Positions 8,314 through 17,446 are shown, counted from the stretch's first letter. The stretch is DNA of 64,000 nt from Pseudomonas fluorescens (GCF_902498195.1 NZ_CABVIY010000001.1:682001-746000), one strand, 5' to 3'. Notes: generated by a model not told the origin, from the sequence alone. Made by a program: numbers and translations.

Positions 8314-9234
8314 TTACGGCGTCTGATCTTCGGTGACCTCCTGCCAGCTGTCATCGGGATCAAACAGCTTCATCGACTGCGCCAGTTTAGATCCCTCGGG
8401 TCCCAGGTCTTTTTCAAACACCTGGCCCTCATGGCTGATCATGAAACTCATCACCCCGGTGTCATCGTATTTCGCCGGCCAGGCGATGAGGGCAAAGCCA
8501 CGGCTCATCTTGTCGCCGATGAGGTAGCTGTAGGCGCCGCCAGGTGCCGAGGGGCCTTGTCCCTTGAGGATGCGAAAGTGATAACCGTGCCAGTCTTCGC
8601 CCGCTTTGGCTGAGCCGAACAGGGGGCCCAAGGGGCTGATCTGGCCACTGTCATCGTCTGCCCAATACAGCCCGTCGTGCTGGCCGGGAGTGCTGAAGAT
8701 TTTCTGCGCGTATTCGAGAGCGCCGTCACCGTCACGGTCTACGGACGCATAGTCCATCTGGGCGTCGTGATAGGTCAGCACCGATTGCACGGCGGCCAGT
8801 TCGTTGCTGCCGATTCGCCGCGTACGGATTTCGGCGCTGCCGGCCTTGATGTCGAAACGCCAACCGTTTTTGGCTTTGATCATGGGGATCGGCAGTGTCC
8901 AGTGGTCACTGCCGACCGCCAGCACTGCCTTGTGCTTGCTGGGTCTTTCGATTTGATGTTGCTCGCGGTACAGCTTCAAAAACGCATCCACGTCACTGCG
9001 CTGCACGCCGCCTCGCGGTATGTAACTGCGCCAGTCTTCGCCCAGCAACTCTGTCAGGCGTGCCTGGTCGGCGCGTTCCGTTCCCAGTGCTTCGACGAAC
9101 GCATGAGCGGCCTTTTCCGGGGTTGGAAAGGCTTGCTGTGCCATGGCCATGCATGACCCTGCCAGGCCGACGATGATTGCCAGGACATGAGGGAGCAAGT
9201 CCATGGGTAACTTCACTCGAAGATGGATATTCAA
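8314..9234 (-). CDS. DUF2950 family exported protein
   Basis: 306 residues. The likely start is TTG at 9234, which overlaps the stop of the DUF3300 gene as TTGA. It gives a signal peptide with a positively charged n-region (MNIHLRVKLP) and a hydrophobic core ending near SCMAMAQQ. The ATG at 9204 would give a start lacking positive charges. The rest matches the DUF2950 pattern: FPTPEKAAHAFVEAL, a segment about drying or reading out water-like 'DGLYWADDDSGQISPLGPL', and GDKMSRGFALIAWPAKYDDT. Function unknown; DUF2950 and DUF3300 genes are habitually paired in proteobacteria. Confidence 0.82.
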   Translation of the reverse strand: MNIHLRVKLPMDLLPHVLAIIVGLAGSCMAMAQQAFPTPEKAAHAFVEALGTERADQARLTELLGEDWRSYIPRGGVQRSDVDAFLKLYREQHQIERPSKHKAVLAVGSDHWTLPIPMIKAKNGWRFDIKAGSAEIRTRRIGSNELAAVQSVLTYHDAQMDYASVDRDGDGALEYAQKIFSTPGQHDGLYWADDDSGQISPLGPLFGSAKAGEDWHGYHFRILKGQGPSAPGGAYSYLIGDKMSRGFALIAWPAKYDDTGVMSFMISHEGQVFEKDLGPEGSKLAQSMKLFDPDDSWQEVTEDQTP

Positions 9235-10703
9235 CGCCGGCCCCCCCCTCGTTGTCGCATGGGGGGCGCCGACGGCCTGCTGATCTGACGACCGGCAGAT
9301 CGCTCGAAATTCGGGCGTTGGGCGGATGCCTGGCTGGCCCGGCCGCGGGCGGCTTGCATGCTGGTCTGCGAAGGTGAACGAGCGCCAGCGAATGCGTTGT
9401 TGCGGGCACTGCCCGGGCTGGCGGCCGGCCGTTTTTGCGTTCCCTGGCGTGCCTGGGAAAATTCCTGGCGGCGCTGTCCCGTCTGGGCGGTCTGGTGTCT
9501 GGGCTGCTGATTGTCCCGGATATTCCTGCCCGCGCCTTGGCTCCTGTCGGACGCCTTCGGTCTGTCTGCCCCGGCTTGCATGCGATTGCCGACCGAGGGT
9601 GCAGACTGCGCTCTGCGTGCTTGATCACGGGCCTGGCGATTGGTGGTGGCCGGCCGTTCGATACCGTGCCTGTCCATTGAGCTGCGGGCCTTTTCACGCG
9701 CCTGGGCGCGCTGGGCATTATCCCCGCGAAATGCTTCACGTTGGTTGGCGCCGTCCAGTTGTCGGCCGTATTGCTGACGGCTCCTGTTGTCTCGATAGGG
9801 AACGCCATCTCGATGAATGGAGTTGTGCTGCCACTTGTTCTGGTTCCGGTTGATCTGGGTGTTGCGATTGATGTTGTTGTAGCGGTCGACGTCGATGTCG
9901 ATGTCGTTGTTGCCCCAGTCACAGTCACCCCACAACGAGGCGACGATCGCCACGCCGGTCCCGAACGCCAGCCCGGCCATCAAGGCCGATCCGGGGTAAT
10001 ACGCCGGGGGCGGTGGATAGTAAACGGGCGGCGAAGCAGGGTAGGCCCAGGTGCCATAGGTCGTGGTCGGATTGTAAGTGGGGACGTACACCACCTGCGG
10101 GTCGGCAGGCTCGATGACGATGGTGGTGGAGCTGCTGGCAGGGGCAGGGGCCTGGGCAGCGGGTGCCGGCGCCGGTGCCGGTGCGGTCTGAACCGTCACG
10201 TTCTGGTATTGGTTGCTCTGCAGGTTGCCTGCTGCCTGCGCCTGATGACGCAAGCGCTGCACGCCGTTCATGACATCGTCGGGTTGCGCCAGGAAGGCAT
10301 CGCCCAGGCGCTGCACCCAGACGGGGTCCTGTCCGAGCGTTGCCAGGACCTGCGGGAACGCGACCAGCGCCTGTACGCTCGGGTCCCAGGTCTGGCTCGA
10401 CACTTGTTTGACCGCCTCATCGCCCTTGGCGTCCGGATGGGCCTTGGACCAGGTGACCGCCTCGGCGATTTCCCCGGGGTAGGTGCTGGCCATCAGCACC
10501 TGTGCCAACAGCGGGTCCGGGTAGAGCGCAATGGGCGCCAGCATCTGATCCAGCTGTTCCTGGGTAAACACCGCATCTTTGGCCGGTGCCACCAGGGGCG
10601 CAGTGTCGGCAGCATTGGCGGGTGCCTGCGGCGACTGCGCCAGGCAAGAAAATCCACTGAGGGCCAGTACAACGGACACTGCGTAAAGTAGAGAATTGCG
10701 CAT
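9231..10703 (-). CDS. DUF3300 family exported protein with long basic low-complexity tail
   Basis: 490 residues. Residues 1-22 are a signal peptide ending SCLAQ. The DUF3300 domain (about 45-250) includes FTQEQLDQMLAPIALYPDPL, ASTYPGEIAEAVTWSK and, after a proline/alanine hinge, VVYVPTYNPTTTYGTW. Then comes a glycine-rich hydrophobic patch and, from about residue 265, an Asn/Asp-rich and Arg/Gln/Ala-rich disordered tail reaching the C-terminus. It forms an operon with DUF2950 (TTGA overlap). The fold and habitual partner suggest an envelope structural or surface role; no enzymatic motif is visible. Confidence 0.85.
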   Translation of the reverse strand: MRNSLLYAVSVVLALSGFSCLAQSPQAPANAADTAPLVAPAKDAVFTQEQLDQMLAPIALYPDPLLAQVLMASTYPGEIAEAVTWSKAHPDAKGDEAVKQVSSQTWDPSVQALVAFPQVLATLGQDPVWVQRLGDAFLAQPDDVMNGVQRLRHQAQAAGNLQSNQYQNVTVQTAPAPAPAPAAQAPAPASSSTTIVIEPADPQVVYVPTYNPTTTYGTWAYPASPPVYYPPPPAYYPGSALMAGLAFGTGVAIVASLWGDCDWGNNDIDIDVDRYNNINRNTQINRNQNKWQHNSIHRDGVPYRDNRSRQQYGRQLDGANQREAFRGDNAQRAQAREKARSSMDRHGIERPATTNRQARDQARRAQSAPSVGNRMQAGADRPKASDRSQGAGRNIRDNQQPRHQTAQTGQRRQEFSQARQGTQKRPAASPGSARNNAFAGARSPSQTSMQAARGRASQASAQRPNFERSAGRQISRPSAPPMRQRGGGRR

Positions 10704-10836
10704 CGCCCCACCTCATGTGGTCAGGCTGGCTTGAGAAGGCCGGGATCAGTTACAGGGAGTGAAAACAGCCGACTTCGATGACTCACTAAGGGTAGCAGAC
10801 CCTCACGTTCAAGCTGCCCGTAGCCTGCAGATAGAA

Positions 10837-11511
10837 CTACTGAGGTCCGAGTAGATGAACGTTTTTGTCAATGAGGGTTTGTACTATTTCCACCGACCCG
10901 TTGATGGCGAACTGCGCACCCATGCAGACCAGTAAAAAGCCCATCAGGCGCGATATCGCATCAATGCCTGACTCCCCGGTTATTTTCATGATTAACCCTG
11001 AGCTGCGCAGGCAGATCCAGAGAATAATCGCCGTGAACAAGAAGATTAACGGCGGCGCGGTCAATAGCACCCAGGCCGGAAATAACGTGCTGTGCTTAAT
11101 GGTCGCCGAGGAGCTGATGATCATCGCGATGGTGCCGGGCCCCGCGGTACTGGGCATGGCCAGCGGAATGAAGGCGAAATTGGCCTGTTCCTTTGCGCTG
11201 TTGGCGGCGGCAGAAGCCTGGGCAGGCGGCGGGAAGAGCATCTTCAAGCCCATGATGATGAGAATGCCGCCGCCTGCCATTCTCAAGCCCGGAATGGAGA
11301 TGTTGAAAGCGTCCATCACGAACTCACCGATGTAATAGGTCAGTGCCATGATGAGAAAAACATAGAACGAAGTGGCCAGCGCCTGTTGGTTTTTTTCTTT
11401 CTGGGTCAGGCCTTTGCTCAGGGCGATAAACAAAGCCACTGTTGTAGGCGGGTTGGTCAGTGGCAGTAACGCCAGCAATCCAAGCGCGATAGCATTCAAC
11501 AAATCTGTCAT
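10837..11511 (-). CDS. MarC family integral membrane protein
   Basis: 224 residues with six hydrophobic segments and the MarC hallmark start IALGLLALLPLTNPPTTVALF. Other motifs are RMAGGGILIIMGLKMLFPP in TM3 and IPLAMPSTAGPGTIAMIIS in TM4. MarC proteins are inner-membrane proteins once thought to be drug-resistance transporters, but their substrate is unsettled. It lies between DUF3300 and a periplasmic protein gene, all on the minus strand but with gaps large enough for separate promoters. Confidence 0.9.
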   Translation of the reverse strand: MTDLLNAIALGLLALLPLTNPPTTVALFIALSKGLTQKEKNQQALATSFYVFLIMALTYYIGEFVMDAFNISIPGLRMAGGGILIIMGLKMLFPPPAQASAAANSAKEQANFAFIPLAMPSTAGPGTIAMIISSSATIKHSTLFPAWVLLTAPPLIFLFTAIILWICLRSSGLIMKITGESGIDAISRLMGFLLVCMGAQFAINGSVEIVQTLIDKNVHLLGPQ

Positions 11512-11563
11512 GGCGAAGCGTCCGCAGTTGCCTTTTTCATGGGTCTTTGCTTGTCAGGCCCCC

Positions 11564-12139
11564 TTAACGCGAGATGTCGATCTTCATGACCTCGGTGTAG
11601 ATGGCATTGATGGTCTGACCCACCTGGAGCTTCTTCATTCGGGCCTGAAGCTGCGGGTCTTCGACCTTGAGGACGGTCAGTTCGCCTTCCGGCGGAAGCA
11701 AGGTCACTTCATGCTTTTTCAAGTCAATGCGCGTGATCCTGGACGTGACCTTGACCTTTCGAACCGCCTCACCGCCCGGATCGGGATTGTCCTGGGTGGC
11801 GCGGACAGTCACTGATTCGTTGCTGATCCCTGGCGCAGCGTCGACATTCGTGTCGAGCACATAGGCGACCGAGCGGACAACATGGATATCGACCTTTTCG
11901 CCCACCTTCAGTGTGTTCAGGGTCCTGGCTTTTTCCGTGAGCTGGAGGGATACCGGGTTTTTGTTGGCGTCTTCTATGGTCACCTGATGATTGGCCGGAT
12001 CAACGGCCAGCACCCGCGTGACGAGGTGACCCTCCATGGAATGGCTGCCCAACGGCACTTCGGCTGCACGGGCGGTAAAGCCGATCGCGGCCAAGATCGA
12101 GGCGAGGGCAACAACGGCAAGGGCGGGGATCGGTTTCAT
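11564..12139 (-). CDS. Periplasmic protein with two tandem small beta domains (DUF5666-like)
   Basis: 191 residues: signal peptide MKPIPALAVVALASILAAIG ending near ARAAEV, then two similar modules. The first contains RVLAVDPANHQVTIEDANKN, then LKVGEKVDIHVVRSVAYVL; the second contains ITRIDLKKHEVTLLPPEGE, then LQVGQTINAIYTEVMKIDI. The duplicated 'VxxVDxxxHxVTL...LxVGxxxxxxY' pattern indicates internal duplication of an OB-like beta-barrel module. The family name is tentative. Its regulation and partner are unknown. Confidence 0.65.
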   Translation of the reverse strand: MKPIPALAVVALASILAAIGFTARAAEVPLGSHSMEGHLVTRVLAVDPANHQVTIEDANKNPVSLQLTEKARTLNTLKVGEKVDIHVVRSVAYVLDTNVDAAPGISNESVTVRATQDNPDPGGEAVRKVKVTSRITRIDLKKHEVTLLPPEGELTVLKVEDPQLQARMKKLQVGQTINAIYTEVMKIDISR

Positions 12140-12439
12140 GGGCCTGTTTTTCCTTCATCGGCAGGTAGAACAGCGCTATGGGGGACCGGTGGGCGTGTTT
12201 TGCACCCAGGTCAAAGCATAGACATTGATTGCCGGGATGCCCCATCGCAGCGGCGCAGGCGGGGTTGATCGCCTGGAGGATGCCTTCGTCGAGGCTCGCA
12301 GCCAAGGCACAAGACAGCTGGTCCGGGGCCGTTTGACGCAGGCGAACCCTGTGCCTAGGGTTCTTGCAGACATTCTGTACAAGGCCGGTGCTCATGACGG
12401 GTTGTACCTGTCGCACTCTTTCTTGAAAGGACGCTCGCG
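12140..12439. other. Intergenic stretch before the DUF1254 gene, no gene seen
   Basis: 300 bp between divergent genes. Small open frames of 60-70 codons exist on both strands, but none has a ribosome site, a recognisable product or Pseudomonas-like codon positions. It must hold the promoters of the genes on either side. AAAGGACGCTCGCG directly upstream of 12440 serves as that gene's ribosome site. Confidence 0.5.
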
Positions 12440-13852
12440 ATGACTTCATCACGCAAATTGTTGGTGTGTGTGCTGCCGCTGTGTGTGGCACTCGGCAGCA
12501 CAACGCACGCGCAAGCCAGCACGCCGGATGTATTGCTGACCACACCCGCAACACCCGATGTGGTGGAAAAGGGTATGCGGGCCGATGGTTACAGCCTGGC
12601 AATCTCGGCGTACAACTGGGGCTATCCATTGGTTCGCATGGAGCGGGTGGCGCGTGAATACACCACGGTTGCGTCGCCCAAGCCCGATACCAGCTATCGC
12701 GCAGGGCTGAACCGGATCGGCTGGGCGACTTCGCTGGCGTCACCGTCCGCCAAGGACATGCCCACCGCCAACAATGACACGTACTACATGAGCGCGGTGC
12801 TGGACCTCACCGAGCCCTACGTGTTGACCGTGCCCGACACCCACGACCGTTATTACGTGGTCGATGTATTCAACATGTGGCAGGAACTTGAACACTACGT
12901 CGGGCGGCGTACCACCGGTACCAAGGCCGGCAAGTTCGTGCTGGTGCCGCCGGGCTGGAAGGGCGATCTGCCCAAAGACGCCAAGCGCCTCGATGTCTCG
13001 ACCCAAAAGATCTGGCTGTGGGGGCGCATCCACGTCAAGCAGGGCGAAGATGTCGCGCCGATCCTGGCACTGCAAAAACAGTTCAGTGTCGAGCCATTGA
13101 GCGGCAAAGCGCATACCGATCAGATGTTGCCCGCATTACCGCAAACGGGTGATGACCCGCTCGGTTTCTTCACAGAGCTGGCGGCGGCGCTCAAGGACAA
13201 TCCGGTCAAACCTGCTGACGCAGCACTGTTTGCCCAGTTCGCCCGTATCGGCCTGACAGACAAGGGCTTTTCCGCCGACAAGCTGAATCCAGCCACGCGC
13301 AAGGGCCTGGAAGAAGGCTTGAAAGATGCGCCCTACGTGGCGATTGCGTCGCTGGCCAGCACCTCGTCGATTCGCAACGGCTGGAACTGGGTGACCGGCC
13401 TCGACAGTTTCGGCTACAACTACCCGCTGCGCGCCATGGTGGCCGGGCCGTATCTCGGCGGCCAGGGTGAACAGGAAGCGATGTATCCGATCCGCTTCAC
13501 CGACAGCCAAAACCAACCGCTGACGGGCGCCCATCAGTACCAGGTCAAACTGGCTTCGGCGCCGCCGGTGAACGCCTTCTGGTCGCTGACCATGTACGAC
13601 GCCAGCGACAAGATGCTGGTCGACAATGAGATCGGTCGCTACAAGGTCGGCACCGATACACCGGGATTGAAAGTCGCCGCCGACGGCTCGATCACCATCC
13701 CCATATCCCATGGAAAACCCCAGGGCGAGAATGCCGCCAATTGGCTGCCGGCACCTGAAGGCGGGTTCTACGTGCTATTGCGCCTGTACCAGCCTTCGCA
13801 GGATGTGCTGTCGGGCAAATGGCAGTTACCGCAATTGAACAAGGTCAATTGA
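12440..13852 (+). CDS. DUF1254/DUF1214 exported protein
   Basis: 470 residues with a signal peptide (MTSSRKLLVCVLPLCVALGS, cleavage near THAQAS). The DUF1254 part (about 45-190) contains YNWGYPLVRMERVAREYT, NNDTYYMSAVLDLTEPYVLT and YYVVDVFNMWQE. The C-terminal DUF1214 part has PPVNAFWSLTMYDASDKMLV and GFYVLLRLYQP. The proteins are widespread in soil proteobacteria, often annotated only by domain, and are beta-rich periplasmic proteins. It stands alone. Confidence 0.87.
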   Translation: MTSSRKLLVCVLPLCVALGSTTHAQASTPDVLLTTPATPDVVEKGMRADGYSLAISAYNWGYPLVRMERVAREYTTVASPKPDTSYRAGLNRIGWATSLASPSAKDMPTANNDTYYMSAVLDLTEPYVLTVPDTHDRYYVVDVFNMWQELEHYVGRRTTGTKAGKFVLVPPGWKGDLPKDAKRLDVSTQKIWLWGRIHVKQGEDVAPILALQKQFSVEPLSGKAHTDQMLPALPQTGDDPLGFFTELAAALKDNPVKPADAALFAQFARIGLTDKGFSADKLNPATRKGLEEGLKDAPYVAIASLASTSSIRNGWNWVTGLDSFGYNYPLRAMVAGPYLGGQGEQEAMYPIRFTDSQNQPLTGAHQYQVKLASAPPVNAFWSLTMYDASDKMLVDNEIGRYKVGTDTPGLKVAADGSITIPISHGKPQGENAANWLPAPEGGFYVLLRLYQPSQDVLSGKWQLPQLNKVN

Positions 13853-13905
13853 AGGGCCGGGAACGGAAAATGAAAACGTTTGCTGCGTTCGTTGCCGGCC
13901 ACAAG

Positions 13906-13944
13906 GTTCTATGTGCCGATTGAATCCCCAGCTGATTGCCGCCT
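13906..13944. repeat. Short intergenic repeat, degenerate copy C
   Basis: TGTGCCGATTGAATCCCCAG followed by CTGATTGCCGCC aligns with copies A and B with several mismatches. It ends within the 3' flank of the DapF-like gene. Confidence 0.4.
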
Positions 13945-13952
13945 GTCCCGGC

Positions 13953-14768
13953 TCAAGCTTTCAACAAAGCATCCCCGATCGTTCCCGAAAAAATCGTCTC
14001 CACCGGCCCGGTGAGAAAGACGGGCCCCTCGCCATCCCACTGAACCGTGACAGCTCCGCCGTCACATTCAACCTCAACGCAAGGGTCCAGCAAGCCCCGT
14101 CGAATGCCGTTAACCGCGGCGCCACAACAGCAGGAACCTGAACCCAATGGAATACCCCCTCCGCGCTCCCAGATACGCAACCGGATGTGCGCCCGGTCAA
14201 TGATCTGGACGAAGTGCACGTTGGTCCTGCGGGGAAACAGGGGGTTGGTTTCAATGGCGGGTCCAATGGTCGCTATCTCAGCCCTTTTCAGGTCTTCCAC
14301 AAAATAGGTGCAGTGCGGATTTCCCATGCTGCACGCTGCCGGGTCCCCGGCAAGGGGTAACACTGACGTTTCCATTGCCAGGGCCAGAGGAATCTCCGAC
14401 CAGTCGAACAGCGGCTTTCCCATGTTGACGGAAATGGCGCCGGTCGAAGTTCGTTGGCAAGTCAGCAGGCCACGGTTGGTTCGCAGGACGACCGACGTCA
14501 TATTGGATTCGCGCATCAGCCTGTCCGCGGCCCCACGCGTTGCGCTGCCGCAAGCGTCGAGCGGAGAGCCATCTGCATTCCAGAACATCAAGCGCGCATC
14601 TGCATCATCGCAATCGAGCACCACCGCGAGTTGATTGAAGCCGATGCCTCTGTTGCGATCTCCCATTCGCCGAGCCAGTTGGCTTGTGACTGGATTGGGC
14701 GTGTGTCGCGAGTCCACGATAACGAAATCATCGCCATTGGCGTGCATTTTATGAAAGCTCAGCGGCAT
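13953..14768 (-). CDS. Divergent diaminopimelate-epimerase-like (DapF family) protein with altered active site
   Basis: 271 residues from MPLSFHKMHANGDDFV; the frame extends to 14933, but the DapF fold begins here and AGGTCTACTT precedes the ATG. Real DapF has HGLGNDF, MCGNGxR, MGNPH and ETLACGTGAC. Here these read HANGDDF, ACGSATRG, MGNPH and GGIPLGSGSC. The first catalytic Cys is kept (residue 73). The second catalytic Cys lines up with Ser (about residues 203-215), and the substrate-binding Asn and Glu positions are changed. It is therefore unlikely to be the housekeeping DapF. It could be a racemase/epimerase of another amino acid, or non-catalytic. It lies beside an amino-acid-type catabolic cluster. 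Confidence 0.75.
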   Translation of the reverse strand: MPLSFHKMHANGDDFVIVDSRHTPNPVTSQLARRMGDRNRGIGFNQLAVVLDCDDADARLMFWNADGSPLDACGSATRGAADRLMRESNMTSVVLRTNRGLLTCQRTSTGAISVNMGKPLFDWSEIPLALAMETSVLPLAGDPAACSMGNPHCTYFVEDLKRAEIATIGPAIETNPLFPRRTNVHFVQIIDRAHIRLRIWERGGGIPLGSGSCCCGAAVNGIRRGLLDPCVEVECDGGAVTVQWDGEGPVFLTGPVETIFSGTIGDALLKA

Positions 14769-14905
14769 AAGTAGACCTGGCGCAGGGGCGGGGAGTGGAT
14801 GGACGTTCTTACCCGATCTATCCCTGTTCGCACAAATAAATCTGTCCGTTTCAGTATGAGCATCGGTGTGTGTTCGCGGCGGGCCCTGGCTGGATGGGGC
14901 GCCTG

Positions 14906-15559
14906 TCAATCGAATGCGCAGGGGCGCAGGCAACCCAGGGCCATGGCGACCAGGCTGTCGAGCAGGGCCGGCTGTTCCAGTTGCGCCGGCATGTCCTGCA
15001 ATACCGAGCGGATGACACTGCGCAATCCCTGCCCGAGCAGATATGCCGCCAGGGCAGGGTGCTGCGTGGTGATCTCGTGCGCATACAGGTGCAGGAGCGG
15101 CAGCCAGGTCGCTTCGATGAATTCACCGGTCGTGTGGTAGGGCCCGCGCCACATGCCCAGGTGAAGGGCGGAGTGGTAACGCAAGTGAAAGGCCTTGTTC
15201 AATTTGAACAGCCGGGTTTCGACACGAATGATGTTGGCCAGGATATCGCGCAGTGCCGATTTCAATGGCACGCCCACCAGCCGTTCGCGCACCCTCAGCA
15301 ACTCCTCGGATTCCTCGTCGAGAACGCGCTCGTACAGCAAGGCAACGATCGCGTCCTTGTTGGGGAAATACTGGTAGATCGAGCCGACGGCGACCCCTGA
15401 CAGGTCCGCGATGCGGGCGACGGTCAGCGCGTGTTCTCCGGCCTCATCGAGAATCCGCAGGCACGCCTGCTCCACGGCATCGACCAGGGCGCGAGAGCGT
15501 GACTGGGTCGGACGCTTGCGTAACGCGGGAAGCTGCTCCGGCGAAGACTTGGGGCCCAT
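14906..15559 (-). CDS. TetR/AcrR family transcriptional regulator
   Basis: 217 residues. The N-terminal HTH is clear: RSRALVDAVEQACLRILDEA, then ALTVARIADLSGVAVGSIYQ and YFPNKDAIVALLYERVLDE. The C-terminal ligand domain ends near the helix TQHPALAAYLLGQGLRSVIR. It is divergent from the TauD-type dioxygenase gene, so it probably regulates the 15798-17446 operon; an inverted repeat TGATCG-n7-CGATCA lies in the shared region. Confidence 0.88.
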   Translation of the reverse strand: MGPKSSPEQLPALRKRPTQSRSRALVDAVEQACLRILDEAGEHALTVARIADLSGVAVGSIYQYFPNKDAIVALLYERVLDEESEELLRVRERLVGVPLKSALRDILANIIRVETRLFKLNKAFHLRYHSALHLGMWRGPYHTTGEFIEATWLPLLHLYAHEITTQHPALAAYLLGQGLRSVIRSVLQDMPAQLEQPALLDSLVAMALGCLRPCAFD

Positions 15560-15709
15560 CGTGGTTCATCGCCTCGCTTGGTCATGGGAATCCGAGTGCG
15601 ACATCGATCGTTGCACTGAATGTCCGATATTTATCAATTAAATCAATTGGTTAGTGGCTGATATGGTCGCTCTCCGAATGCGAATATCTCGGCCATCCCG
15701 ACCTGAGTA

Positions 15710-15728
15710 TGATCGTTTTCGTCGATCA
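15710..15728. promoter_or_regulatory. Inverted repeat, candidate operator upstream of the dioxygenase gene
   Basis: TGATCG and CGATCA arms separated by seven bases, 70 bp before the start at 15798 and inside the region shared with the divergent TetR gene. An AT-rich block (15625-15655) that may hold the promoter lies between it and the TetR start. Confidence 0.4.
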
Positions 15729-15797
15729 GACATCGTCTGAATGCGTAGTGATGCGCCCCACAAGTTCGGATGTTCCAACCCTACCGGGAGATTGCCC

Positions 15798-16637
15798 ATG
15801 CCTTCATCTTTCACCGTCCGACCCCTTGGCCCCAGCCTGGGTGCCGAAGTGCTTGATCTGGATCCGGCTTCAGTCGTTTTGCCAGAAACCCTGGCGGCGC
15901 TCGAGGCGGTACTCGTCAAGCACGAAGCCGTCGTACTGCACGTCCCGGGGCTCAAGCCCGAGCAACACCTGGCGCTCGCACGCTATTTCGGCGAGCCGGA
16001 AGTACACACCTTCTATCCCAACCTGGGTGAGGGCTTTGAACAGATCACGGTGATCGACTCCAAACTGGGCGATCGCGCGGATATGTGGCATCACGACGAG
16101 AGCTTTCTGCCCAGCCCACCGATTGTCACCATGACCCACGCCCAGATCCTGCCGCCCTGTGGCGGGGACACCTGCTGGATCAGCATGACCACGGCTTACG
16201 ACGCGCTGTCCGAGCGCATGAAGCACTACCTCGAAGGCCTCAGCGCCTGGCACGACATGAACGGCCCCATGACCACGGCGCTGCGCCACAACGTCGTCAC
16301 GCACGAGCGCTATGTCGAGGTCATCACAGCGAACCGGCGGCACCTGCACCCGCTGGTCATTCAACACCCGCTGACAGGTCGCAAGGCGCTGTACCTGAGC
16401 CCGACCTACACCACCCATATCGACGGCCTGGCCAGCACCGAGGGCGACGCCATCCTTGCCTACCTGCATGCGCATTGCCAACACGTGCAATTCGGTTTCC
16501 GCCATCGCTGGCGCGTCGGCGACATGGTGCTCTGGGACAACCGCAGCGTGCTCCACAACGCCATCCTGGACTATCAACCGCACCAACGACGGATGCAGCG
16601 CACTTCGGTTTTCGCGCGCGGGTCTTTCCACGGTTAA
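15798..16637 (+). CDS. TauD/TfdA family Fe(II)/2-oxoglutarate dioxygenase
   Basis: 279 residues from MPSSFTVRPLGPSLGAEV (GGGAGATTGCCC before the ATG). The family's iron triad is visible: H98-H99-D100 in DMWHHDESFLPSPP and a distal His at about 253 in SVLHNAILDYQP. A conserved Arg for 2-oxoglutarate lies shortly after (QRRMQRTSVF). Such enzymes hydroxylate small organic acids or sulfonates, releasing CO2 and succinate. It is followed 38 bp later by a class II aldolase, which suggests hydroxylation and then C-C cleavage of one substrate, but that is inference. Confidence 0.87.
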   Translation: MPSSFTVRPLGPSLGAEVLDLDPASVVLPETLAALEAVLVKHEAVVLHVPGLKPEQHLALARYFGEPEVHTFYPNLGEGFEQITVIDSKLGDRADMWHHDESFLPSPPIVTMTHAQILPPCGGDTCWISMTTAYDALSERMKHYLEGLSAWHDMNGPMTTALRHNVVTHERYVEVITANRRHLHPLVIQHPLTGRKALYLSPTYTTHIDGLASTEGDAILAYLHAHCQHVQFGFRHRWRVGDMVLWDNRSVLHNAILDYQPHQRRMQRTSVFARGSFHG

Positions 16638-16675
16638 TTCATTGATTCGAGCCAGTCGCTCAAGAGGAAACAGCC

Positions 16676-17446
16676 ATGTTGATGGATACGCTGAACAAGG
16701 ATTTGCTGGCCCGCTACGCGCCCAGGCCAGGTCGTCATGCCCTGCTGCCTGAATTGACACCCCGGCAGAGCGTGGCTTTGCTGTGCCGGGTGTTGTATCG
16801 CGAGGGCTATAACGACCACATCGCCGGCCACATCACCGTCCGCCAGGACGACGGCACTTACCTGGCCAACCCGTGGGAACTGACCTGGGGTGAAGTAAGC
16901 GCCTCGGATATCGTGCGCCTTGATCAGCAAGGCAAGGTGATCGAGGGGCAGTGGAACATCACCCCGGCCATCAACCTGCACATTGATGTGCACACCGCCC
17001 GGCATGATGTCGGCGTGGTCATCCACAACCATCCGCAGTGGGGCTCCGTGTGGTCGGCGGCTGGGCGTGTCCCACCGATCTATGACCAGACGTCGGCCCT
17101 GGTCGATACGGACCCGGTGCTCTATGACGAGTATCAGGGCACGGTCGAAGACACTGAGCGAGGCCGCGCCGTGGTCGACGCGCTCGGTGCGCAAAAGTGG
17201 GCGTTGCTCGCCAACCACGGGGTGCTGGTGGTGGCCAACGGGATTCGCCAGGCGCATTTGCGCGCCATCACCCTGGAGTGGCGCAGCCGTCTGGCCTGGC
17301 ATGTGGAAACCCTCGGCGGCGGCTCACCGTTGCCCGCCAGCGTCGTGCTCGCCACCGGCGAGCGCACCGATGCCAATGGCTTCCCGTTCCTCTGGGAAGC
17401 CATGGCGCGCGAAGAAATCCGCCGCGACCCACGGGTTCTTGAGTAG
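16676..17446 (+). CDS. Class II aldolase/adducin family protein
   Basis: 256 residues; GAGGAAACAGCC precedes the ATG. The Zn-binding HNHP motif (H117, H119) follows INLHIDVHTARHDVGVVI, and a further His lies at about 181 in LANHGVLVV. Class II aldolases or decarboxylases act on hydroxy-carboxylates and sugar phosphates; the lack of clear sugar-phosphate context favours a 3-hydroxy acid type. Operonic with the dioxygenase. Confidence 0.85.
   Translation: MLMDTLNKDLLARYAPRPGRHALLPELTPRQSVALLCRVLYREGYNDHIAGHITVRQDDGTYLANPWELTWGEVSASDIVRLDQQGKVIEGQWNITPAINLHIDVHTARHDVGVVIHNHPQWGSVWSAAGRVPPIYDQTSALVDTDPVLYDEYQGTVEDTERGRAVVDALGAQKWALLANHGVLVVANGIRQAHLRAITLEWRSRLAWHVETLGGGSPLPASVVLATGERTDANGFPFLWEAMAREEIRRDPRVLE

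Noticed and set aside
9741..10691. Valine/aspartate-rich plus-strand open frame opposite DUF3300
   Set aside because: It is the complement of the low-complexity Asn/Arg tail and has no ribosome site or recognisable product.
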